Of a stretch of DNA of 64,000 nt, positions 56,534 to 64,000 are shown piece after piece. The position numbers were made by a program, and so were the translations under genes. Positions within the stretch are counted from its first letter, which is position 1. Each line of letters starts with the position of its first letter. The notes under the pieces are model-generated. The model made no database searches and was not told where the DNA came from. It was given only the letters and a program-made list of their open reading frames with translations. The stretch lies in the NCBI GenBank assembly GCA_949126835.1, contig OX421494.1:57540358-57604357 (forward strand), in the 5' to 3' direction. The stretch comes from Anisus vortex (lineage: Eukaryota > Mollusca > Gastropoda > Planorbidae).

Positions 56534-57043
56534 ACTCTATTTTGAAACATAATTTTATTTAAAATGATATTTTTTAATCTAAAAGAACAATGTACATAAT
56601 ATTTTTCTTTATTTATAATTTTTAACAAATCTTAAAAAAAAAAATTTTAAGGTCAAGGTTGCTAATGACGCATTGATAAAACCAACAGTTTTAAAATGCA
56701 CAGTGTCAGAATACGGGTCACTATTTTTACTTATTCCTACTCGGACCCTCCGAGTTTCCGACTTTCCCACTTCAGCGAATGTACCATTACTCTATTTTAA
56801 AACATAATTTTATTTAAAATGATATTTTTTAATCTAAAAGAACAATGTACATAATATTTTTCTTTATTTATAATTTTTAACAAATCTTAAAAAAATAAAT
56901 AATTTTAAGGTCAAGGTTGCTAATGACGCATCGATAAAACCAACAGTTTTAAAATGCACAGTGTCAGAATACGGTTCACTATTTTTACTTATTCCTACTC
57001 GGAACCTCCGAGTTTCCGACTTTCCCACTTCAGCGAATGTACC
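56534..57043 (+). repeat. 255-bp direct tandem duplication
   Basis: Two adjacent copies (56534-56788 and 56789-57043), each from CTCTATTTT...AAACATAATTTTATTT to CACTTCAGCGAATGTACCAT. They differ at few positions, mainly in A-runs. Each copy contains CTAATGACGCAT and a small ACTCGGA/TCCGAGT hairpin. Confidence 0.88.
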
Positions 57044-57690
57044 ATTGACTGCACTGGTTCAATATGTCTGCCTCCTTGCTACGTGCGTGATATAATAGGA
57101 CATACAAAAAGCGTAAGTTTTGTGGCAATAGATATCTAAATGCGAAAAAAGAATGAAGCTAAAGTGTATGTATGAAGTACTTAATGAATAGTGAGGTATT
57201 ATAACTTATAACGGAGGCTGCTCCCAGTCTTTGCATAGCAGATATGCATGTCCGCATGGCGAATTCGGAATTCAATTCCAATGTCAATGCCGCAATGCTT
57301 ATACTATACTATGACTTTTATGGCCTATGGCTTATAATCAAACATAACTTTTTTTGCTTTTAATCAAATAATACTATACCTTTAATCAGTTTGGTATTGA
57401 TTTAAAGGAAAGTGAACGCTCCTTACTGAGAATATAAACTCATATTTAACTTATAAAATAAATAGTAGCCTAATTTTTTAATTTAAATAGGCCTAATCAA
57501 CTCGTCCCACCAACACTCTTTTCAATATTAACATTCATATGGCATATCATACCTAACCTAGTACCGGTACTAGTCTAGATAATTGTGAGCAACATGATAG
57601 GCTATGCTTTTTTTAATGCTATAGTTATAGGCTTGGTCTATCCTATGTAGTAGTATGTAGCCTACATGTAGGCCTACTATGTATTTTTTA
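57044..57690. other. AT-rich region, nothing seen
   Basis: TAGGCCTA-type short palindromes. No supported gene. Confidence 0.45.
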
Positions 57691-57699
57691 ATAACGGAG

Positions 57700-57790
57700 T
57701 GATTATTCGCACAGTTCTTCATATAACGCTAAGCGTTATATGAAGATTTCTAGCTGCAGATAACGCTCGGCGTTATTCGAAGATTCGCAC
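57700..57790. repeat. Palindrome cluster, ATAACGC...GCGTTAT type (left)
   Basis: Around 57719-57747, CTTCATATAACGCT-A-AGCGTTATATGAAG is a nearly perfect 29-bp palindrome. About 20 bp further on comes GATAACGCTCGGCGTTATTC. The same motif recurs near 58757 and 58796. Confidence 0.82.
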
Positions 57791-57844
57791 AGGTCTTAAT
57801 GTTCTATTGGCCTATATATACTGTTTATTGTTAAAGTTGAACAA

Positions 57845-57913
57845 GATTTCGTGGCCCAATGGTTAGTGCTGTCAGCTGGCAACCGGGGTGTCGCAGGTTT
57901 GACCCCAGCTATT
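57845..57913 (+). tRNA. tRNA-like sequence (probable SINE head)
   Basis: A-box-like TGGCCCAATGG (57852-57862) and B-box-like GGTTTGACCCC (57896-57906), about 35 bp apart, followed by a T-rich stretch and a TTATTATTA repeat. Stem pairing is poor, so a SINE relic is more likely than a tRNA gene. Confidence 0.35.
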
Positions 57914-58690
57914 TCCACTTTTTTTTATTTTTTATTTATTATTATTATTATTCAATTTGAGTACAACGGGATACGTATATACGGTAAATACATGAATATT
58001 TTGGTTGTAAGAAGCCTTTAGTCACTGTCAGCCAGAAAATACAATAGCTGACTCCTAAGCCTAAGCCTAAATGATACTTTTTCTTACGATAAATGATGGT
58101 ATGATAGGCCTAGTCAGAAGTCACCTAGTCCTAGTGATAATAATAATAGTTCTAAAGTCTGAAGTGTGCGCAAATGTCTATTTCAAAAGAAAATTGTGCT
58201 TGAGTACAAATGGTTATTTAATATTGTTTTAAGTGTGCTGAAAGACAGAAATTATGAAATCAAGTAGCCTAAATTTCCATTTATTTGGATCAATAAAGTA
58301 ATCTTATCTAATACCGCGGGCCACGGATGAGCGTAGGACGCAATAGGCCTAATCTTCTTTATAGAAGGAGCGTCTGTAATGTATAATATAAGATAATTAA
58401 TTCAAACAAAAAGGTTAGGCCTATTTAGCCTAGATGTTAGTATTAGTAGGATATTGTTAGGGTCGAAAGGCCTACTTCAAGTCAAATTCAAATAGGGTTA
58501 GGCCCTGTAGGGCTTTATTTTTATCAATAAATACCTCCTTCTAGCTAGGAATATGATCTTATTCTTAAATAATAGACTTTAGGCTAGTTTAGGCCTATCT
58601 ATAGATTAGTAGGCCTATGGCCTATCTAGGCTACTATAACTATAAGATAATAAGTATAGGCCTAAGTTAATATAATATATTGCCTAACTC
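57914..58690. other. AT-rich region, nothing seen
   Basis: No feature beyond AGGCCTA palindromes. Confidence 0.45.
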
Positions 58691-58844
58691 TCACAATTGT
58701 TCGAAAATTTGGGTCTGCCGTTAACACTCTGCGTTTTTCAAAAATTTGGGTCTTCCGATAACGCTCGGCGTTATTCGAAGATTTGGTTCTTCCGATAACG
58801 CTCGGCGTTATATGAACAGTTCTTTGAATAACGCTTCCCTTTTA
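58691..58844. repeat. Palindrome cluster, ATAACGC...GCGTTAT type (right)
   Basis: Three tandem-like modules, each an AAATTTGGGTCTKCCG-type lead followed by AACGCTCGGCGTT-type palindromes (58757-58773 and 58796-58812 clear, 58720s degenerate). The last reads on to GTTATATGAACAGTTCTTTG, which mirrors CAGTTCTTCATATAAC at 57713-57728. This suggests the two clusters are inverted ends of one element. Confidence 0.72.
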
Positions 58845-59215
58845 ATAAATATTTTCTGTAGTTATTTTGGCAAAAAAAATATTTTTTTTCCTTAGTATTG
58901 TAGTAGGCCCAATCCTATTTTAAACTATTTAGTTTTTCAATGGTCAGTATAAAATAGAATAATATGCGTTTAAATTTATAGTTCAGAGATGTAGGCCTAG
59001 GGCCTAGAGCTAAAAAATGTGTCGGTTTTCAAGAAAATATTAGATATAGTCTAGTCTAGGCCTACTTGATGTCTCGCAAAATTGTATTGTTTTGTTTTAC
59101 AAATGCGATAACCGGTCATTGGGTAATCATTCATATGTCATGGCATTGCTTCGGTAGGCCTAGAGATTCATTGTTGTTGTTTTTTAAATCAGGTTATTTT
59201 TTAAATCGCTACATT
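58845..59215 (-). repeat. Long inverted repeat, right arm
   Basis: Reverse complement of the arm at 55330-55690, ending near AAATCAGGTTATTTTTTAAATC. It borders the palindrome cluster directly. Confidence 0.8.
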
Positions 59216-59841
59216 TTTTTATGAAAAAAAATTCATCATCGGTCTCGTGTAACTGTTTGACGTTTTGATGCCATTTTTAATCGAAAGGTTTTCAATGCAC
59301 ATGCGTAGTGTGGCTCAAACAGCTGTTCGGCAACACTCGGAAGGCTACGTCCTCATCGTCTGCTGTGACTTCGGCTACCGGCATCTTTATCTTTTACACA
59401 CGCACGCTTAGAAATTGTGTTACAGATTTCTTTTTTTTCATCCGGGACGTGAACAAATTTTCTTATTTTCCGGATCCGATGTTAATATTTATTTATTTAC
59501 GGGACAAATACGGAAATTCCGGGACGGTAGGCAGGCCTGCTAATGATAATATTTGTCAGACAGGATACTTTAATTTTTTTTTTACTGCTAACTTACAAAT
59601 ATTGACAAACAATGTTTACACGTGATTTTCTTTTGTAATGTTAGCAAAAGGTTTTATATCATGACCTGTTTTATATCACGACCAATTTACATGTACAATT
59701 TATTCTACATCATTACAGTGTATGTTTGACCTTGACTAGAATAGTCACCTTAAAATTCCAAACATTACACAGATTTAGCTATAAAACTATGTATTTGTTA
59801 AATCTTTATTATTTTTTTACTATTATAATAATATTTAGTTA
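59216..59841. other. AT-rich region, no supported gene
   Basis: An open frame at 59308-59625 starts at TTG and has no recognisable domain. A repeated CCGGGACG / GGGACAAATACGG motif suggests an old transposon remnant, family not identified. Confidence 0.4.
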
Positions 59842-60086
59842 AAAAATTGATTTTTTAACTACAGATGCTTTAGTGGTACAGCGTGTGGGCAGGAGAGGCT
59901 AATGGACATCTGCAGAAGATGTGTCTTGACAACAGCCAAAGCAACAATTGGCATGACAGCTAAACTGGTCACTGGACATCAGCAGAAAGGACACAACACT
60001 TGATGATGAACTACACTAAGAAAAAGTAAGAACCTTTATTTAATCATTGGGTTTAAACTTTAAACTAAGGTTGTAGAGCAGCCACA
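59842..60086 (-). repeat. LTR-like terminal repeat, copy 1 (truncated)
   Basis: Matches the middle repeat from AAAAATTGATTTTTTAACTA to GCAGCCACA but lacks about 70 bp at its low-coordinate end, where unrelated AT-rich DNA begins. Confidence 0.65.
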
Positions 60087-60418
60087 TTTTTATGATAGGG
60101 GAGACCACTGATCTATAAAAAGTATGGATAGCGCCTCCTTAATAAATTTATAGACCTGAACCTATTAACCCTTTCTCCACTATGAAGCTGCTTAATATTA
60201 TAAAAAAATTGACACTAAAAAAAACAAATAAAGCAAATGAATTAAATTCTAATTTTAAATATAAATAGATAAGGTTTAATTTAAACCTGAAAACATAACA
60301 ATAAACTGATCTGATGAATAAAAGTGACATAAAAAAATCACTGACCATATCTCGATCAGTTGCAGTTGCAATAGTTGATAATGGAATTTAGAAATCATCA
60401 TATCGTAATCAAATTCAC

Positions 60419-61367
60419 TTATTCCAAACCTCTAATACTAAAAACATCTATACACATATTTAATTGTACCCTTGGCATATTCTTTTTCATGTTGAATGAA
60501 AATACATATTCATGTGTGGAATCATCATCTTCCAGATTATGTATTCTTGAGTCTTGTTTTTTTTCTTTATGTTTATTGTCAGTTCTCAGTTTATTTTTAC
60601 ACATAGATGAAAAATGGTTGACTTTTCTGCAATTGTGGCATGTTTTACCATGTGCTGGGCTATTGCTTTGACCACCTGGATGAGGCCATTTACCCCCACA
60701 ATTCCTGCAACTGATATTATGCAGTCTTTCTTTACCATGAAAGGACTGATCATGTCTTTTATGCTTTTTCTTACCAAAAGTTGTATTAGTGCCTATTTTC
60801 TGAACTTGATCATTATTGATTCTTTTATTGAAGTCTTCAGCCAATTCAATTGTCTTAGCATATTGGAGTAAGGCATTGAGAGACATCTCCGGAGTGGAGA
60901 CCTTTTTCCCTCACTTTGGAAGACTTGCATCCCACGATCAATTGAGATTTAATTTCACTTTCTGCATTAGTAAAATTACAAGTTTTGGCAAGTTGATACA
61001 GATCTTGGTAGAATTCCTCTATATGTGTTGACTGTTGTATTTTATGTCGAAAAGTATATTTTTGCATCTCAACGTTCATTTTGGGATTGAAGTAGCTTGT
61101 TAGTTGCTTTACAATTTGACTAAATGGATCTTCCCCCTCAGTCTCAGCAGCTGTTGTACTTGACTGTGATAGTGATAACAATTCTATTTGGTCATTGAGT
61201 TTTTCACCACCATATGTTAATAGTAAAGCTTTCTTTTGCTCAACATTCGTGATGTTGTAAGCTGTGAAAAGATTTTTTAGTCTATTTATCCATTTTGACC
61301 ATCGGATTGTAACTCCCTCTGATTGACAATCAAATGTTGGATATTGTGGTAACATAAAAGACGCCAT
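60419..61367 (-). pseudogene. Gag of gag-only element, copy A, frameshifted
   Basis: ATG at 61367 (MASFMLPQYPTFDCQSEGV). The frame is intact through the capsid-like part (FRHKIQQSTHIEEFYQDLY, ESEIKSQLIVGCKSS). Then a 2-base deletion relative to copy B, near 60894-60900, sends it to a premature stop at 60855. The remainder continues in another frame (MSLNALLQYAKTIELAEDFN) with zinc-knuckle residues CHNCRKVNHFSSMC and ends at 60419. A 6-bp insertion (two codons, KT) relative to copy B lies near 60853. Confidence 0.85.
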
Positions 61368-61487
61368 GTTCTATTCTATTTTCAATGTATCCCTTTGAGA
61401 CGTCTGATGCAATCTCAAACTAAGAAATGTAATGTAGTTTCTTTTATGAATATTATATTCCTGTTGGGACTTAAAATAACCAACCTT

Positions 61488-61497
61488 CTCGTCGCCA
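61488..61497 (-). other. Primer-binding site, tRNA-Ser type, element A
   Basis: Minus strand TGGCGACGAG, matching the 3' end of a tRNA-Ser (GCU) plus CCA. It lies six bases after the presumed LTR end (AAACA). Confidence 0.65.
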
Positions 61498-61503
61498 ATA
61501 TAG

Positions 61504-61812
61504 TGTTTCTTATGTGGTGGTCTTATGCTATGTATGTGCATTGGTTATTAGTTACATAAGTAACAGGAAAAATTGATTTTTGAACTACAGATGCCTCAGT
61601 GGTACAGCATGTGGTCAGGAGAGGCTAATGGACATCTGCAGAAGATGTGTCTTGACAACAGCCAAAGCAACAATTGGCATGACAGCTGAACTGGTCACTG
61701 GACATCAGCAGAAAGGACACAACACTTGATGATGAACTACACTAGGAAAAAGTAAGAACCTTTATTTAATCATTGGGTTTAAACTTTAAACTAAGGTTGT
61801 AGAGCAGCCACA
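61504..61812 (-). repeat. LTR-like terminal repeat, middle copy (shared)
   Basis: About 309 bp, TGTTTCTTATG...GCAGCCACA on plus, so TGTGG...AAACA on minus. It carries AATAAA on the minus strand near 61761. It serves as the 5' repeat of copy A and the 3' repeat of copy B. The boundary at 61812 is inferred from the TG...CA rule. Confidence 0.55.
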
Positions 61813-62148
61813 TTTTTATGATAGGGGAGACCACTGATCTAAAAAAAGTATGGATACCGTCTCCTTAATAAATTTATAGACCTGAACCTCTTAACCCTTT
61901 CTCCACTATGAAGCTGTTTAATATTATTAAAAAATTGACAATAAAAAAAAAACAAATAAAGCAAATGAATTAAATTCTTATTTTAAATATAAATAGATAA
62001 GGTTTAATTTAAATTAAACCAGAAAACATAACAATAAACTGATCTGATGAATAAAAGTGACATAAAAAAATCACTGACCATATCTCGATCAGTTGCAATA
62101 GTTGATAATGGAATTTAGAAATCATCATATTATCGTAATCAAATTCAC

Positions 62149-63093
62149 TTATTCCAAACCTCTAATACTAAAAACATCTATACACATATTTAATTGTACC
62201 CTTGGCATATTCTTTTTCATGTTGAATGAAAATACATATTCATGTGTGGAATCATCATCTTCCAGATTATGTATTCTTGAGTCTTGTTTTTTTTCTTTAT
62301 GTTTATTGTCAGTTCTCAGTTTATTTTTACACATAGATGAAAAATGGTTGACTTTTCTGCAATTGTGGCATGTTTTACCATGTGCTGGGCTATTGCTTTG
62401 ACCACCTGGATGAGGCCATTTACCCCCACAATTCCTGCAACTGATATTATGCAGTCTTTCTTTACCATGAAAGGACTGATCATGTCTTTTATGCTGTTTC
62501 TTACCAAAAGTTGTATTAGTGCCTATTTTCTGAACTTGATCATTATTGATTCTTTTATTGAAGTCTTCAGCCAATTCAATAGCATATTGGAGTAAGGCAT
62601 TGAGAGACATCTCCGGAGTGGAGAGACCTTTTTCCCTCACTTTGGAAGACTTGCATCCCACGATCAATTTAGATTTAATTTCACTTTCAGCATTAGTAAA
62701 ATTACAAGTTTTGGCAAGTTGATACAGATCTTGGTAGAATTCCTCTATATGTGTTGACTGTTGTATTTTATGTCGAAAAGTATATTTTTGCATCTCAACG
62801 TTCATTTTGGGATTGAAGTAGCTTGTTAGTTGCTTTACAATTTGACTAAATGGATCTTCCCCCTCAGCCTCAGCAGCTGTTAAACTTGACTGTGATAGTG
62901 ATAACGATTCTTTTTGGTCATTGAGTTTTTCACCACCATATGTTAATAGTAAAGCTTTCTTTTGCTCAACATTCGTGATGTTGTAAGATGTGAAAAGATT
63001 TTTTAGTCTATTTATCCATTTTGACCATCGGATTGTAACTCCCTCTGATTGACAATCAAATGTTGGATATTGTGGTAACATAAAAGACGCCAT
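62149..63093 (-). CDS. Gag of gag-only element, copy B, intact frame
   Basis: 314 residues from ATG at 63093. Layout: N-terminal MASFMLPQYPTFDCQSEGVT; a capsid-like helical region with FSQIVKQLTSYFNPK, FRHKIQQSTHIEEFYQDLYQ and ESEIKSKLIVGCKSSKVREK; a basic segment; and two zinc-binding motifs. The first starts CRNCGGKWPHPGG but has Ser where a Cys is usual before PAHGKTC. The second is a canonical CCHC (CHNCRKVNHFSSMC). It ends NMCIDVFSIRGLE. In complete gypsy elements the same region leads into the protease DTG box, which is absent here. It would bind and package its RNA and would need proteins from another element to move. Confidence 0.88.
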   Translation of the reverse strand: MASFMLPQYPTFDCQSEGVTIRWSKWINRLKNLFTSYNITNVEQKKALLLTYGGEKLNDQKESLSLSQSSLTAAEAEGEDPFSQIVKQLTSYFNPKMNVEMQKYTFRHKIQQSTHIEEFYQDLYQLAKTCNFTNAESEIKSKLIVGCKSSKVREKGLSTPEMSLNALLQYAIELAEDFNKRINNDQVQKIGTNTTFGKKQHKRHDQSFHGKERLHNISCRNCGGKWPHPGGQSNSPAHGKTCHNCRKVNHFSSMCKNKLRTDNKHKEKKQDSRIHNLEDDDSTHEYVFSFNMKKNMPRVQLNMCIDVFSIRGLE

Positions 63094-63213
63094 GTTCTAT
63101 TCTATTTTCAATGTATCCCTTTGAGACGTCTGATGCAATCTCAAACTAAGAAATGTAATGTAGTTTCTTTTATGAATATTATATTCCTGTTGGGACTTAA
63201 AATAACCAACCTT

Positions 63214-63223
63214 CTCGTCGCCA
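63214..63223 (-). other. Primer-binding site, tRNA-Ser type, element B
   Basis: Same TGGCGACGAG on the minus strand as in element A, six bases from the presumed LTR end. Confidence 0.65.
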
Positions 63224-63229
63224 ATATAG

Positions 63230-63511
63230 TGTTTCTTATGTGGTGGTCTTATGCTATGTATGTGCATTGGTTATTAGTTACATAAGTAACAGGAAAAATT
63301 GATTTTTTAACTACAGATGCCTCAGTGGTACAGCATGTGGTCAGGAGAGGCTAATGGACATCTGCAGAAGATGTGTCTTGACAACAGCCAAAGCAACAAT
63401 TGGCATGACAGCTGAACTGGTCACTGGACATCAGCAGAAAGGACACAACACTTGATGATGAACTACACTAGGAAAAAGTAAGAACCTTTATTTAATCATT
63501 GGGTTTAAACT
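63230..63511 (-). repeat. LTR-like terminal repeat, copy 3 (cut by microsatellite)
   Basis: Identical or nearly so to the middle copy up to GGGTTTAAACTT, where it passes directly into a CA-rich microsatellite. About 26 bp of the presumed LTR are missing. Confidence 0.6.
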
Positions 63512-64000
63512 TACACACACTTACTTACACACACTTACTCACACACACTTACTCACACACACTTACTCACACACACTTACTCACACACACTTACTCACAC
63601 ACACTTACTCACACACACTTACTCACACACACTTACTCACACACACTTACTCACACACACTTACTCACACACACTTACTCACACACACTTACTCACACAA
63701 ACTTACTCACACAAACTTACTCACACACACTTACTCACACACACTTACTCACACACACTTACTCACACACACTTACTCACACACACTTACTCACACACAC
63801 TTACTCACACACACTTACTCACTCACACTTACTCACTCACACTTACTCACTCACACACACTGACTCACTCACACTGACTCACTCACACTGACTCACTCAC
63901 ACTGACTCACTCACACTGACTCACTCACACTGACTCACTCACACTGACTCACTCACACTGACTCACACACACTGACTCACACACACTGACTCACACACAC
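63512..64000 (+). repeat. 14-bp CA-rich microsatellite/minisatellite, runs off the window
   Basis: First ~330 bp: 14-bp units ACTTACTCACACAC, with minor variants. From about 63850 the unit shifts to ACTGACTCACTCAC, then ACTGACTCACACAC at the edge. The open frame through it (THTYSHTL type) is an artefact. Confidence 0.95.

Larger units (their letters stand above)
59842..63511 (-). mobile_element. Tandem pair of gag-only LTR-type retroelements (period 1726 bp)
   Basis: Two near-identical ~1.73-kb units plus a third partial terminal repeat: repeat - gag - repeat - gag - repeat. Each complete unit, on the minus strand, has a terminal repeat ending AAACA, then TGGCGACGAG (tRNA-Ser-type primer site), a leader, a Gag frame with zinc knuckles, and about 340 bp of non-coding sequence to the next terminal repeat. 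No protease active site, integrase or RT is present. The structure resembles non-autonomous terminal-repeat elements that retain only gag, here joined head to tail and sharing the middle repeat. The exact LTR limits are tentative, because the outer copies are truncated. Confidence 0.75.

Noticed and set aside
59308..59625. 105-codon plus-strand frame
   Set aside because: TTG start, AT-driven composition, no recognisable domain.
60375..60671. Plus-strand frames inside the gag-only units (also 60614-61031, 62102-62595)
   Set aside because: Antisense of Gag; the minus strand carries the zinc-knuckle protein.
63499..63891. THTYSH-repeat open frame
   Set aside because: Pure CA-rich microsatellite; no coding evidence.

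Overview
The window is eukaryotic, almost certainly animal, repeat-dominated DNA. It shows no bacterial gene organisation and no intact single-copy host gene. The evidence is a Ty3/gypsy-superfamily LTR retrotransposon of Gmr1-like layout, hAT-type non-autonomous DNA transposons, a LINE relic, tRNA-derived SINE-like heads, and AT-rich flanks full of TAGGCCTA-type palindromes. Gmr1-like elements were first described in deuterostomes, so a deuterostome host is a reasonable guess, but the window alone does not fix the phylum.

Region 1 (1-43475) is one very large 21-bp minisatellite. The unit has a conserved core, GGTCGGCGCTACC, and an 8-bp variable tail. It runs in one orientation from the left edge to about 40868 (roughly 1,585 units in 33 kb, not counting the inserted element). 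It then flips to the opposite orientation, with a different dominant variant, until 43475 (about 124 units). Variant units are arranged in higher-order repeats (offsets of about 2625, 5148, 4034, 1259 and 903 bp). Three copies carry a telomere-like TTAGGG insertion. Because 21 is a multiple of 3 and the unit lacks stops in several frames, the array creates giant artefactual reading frames on both strands.

Region 2 (5726-13299) is a 7.57-kb LTR retrotransposon on the minus strand, inserted in the array with a 5-bp target duplication (GCTAC). The two LTRs (358 and 362 bp) differ by only two substitutions and one CA-repeat length change. The order is LTR, tRNA-Lys-type primer site, repeat-rich leader, Gag, protease, integrase, reverse transcriptase, RNase H, polypurine tract, LTR. 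Integrase therefore precedes reverse transcriptase, which is the Gmr1 arrangement. Gag ends in UGA followed by CUAG, and protease-integrase continues in the same frame, which suggests stop-codon readthrough. The copy is broken by a TAA in protease and a frameshift in reverse transcriptase.

Region 3 (43476-59842) is AT-rich DNA with many small transposon relics: tandem TA-flanked MITEs, two hAT-type MITEs (one holding a SINE-like insert, one inside a LINE), a LINE whose two halves are inverted relative to each other at the catalytic motif, further TIR elements, palindromic minisatellites, a 3.9-kb span with ~360-bp inverted arms, and a few weak candidate host exons on the minus strand.

Region 4 (59843-63511) is a tandem pair of ~1.73-kb gag-only LTR-type units on the minus strand, with tRNA-Ser-type primer sites and a shared middle terminal repeat. 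It is followed by a 14-bp CA-rich microsatellite running off the right edge.
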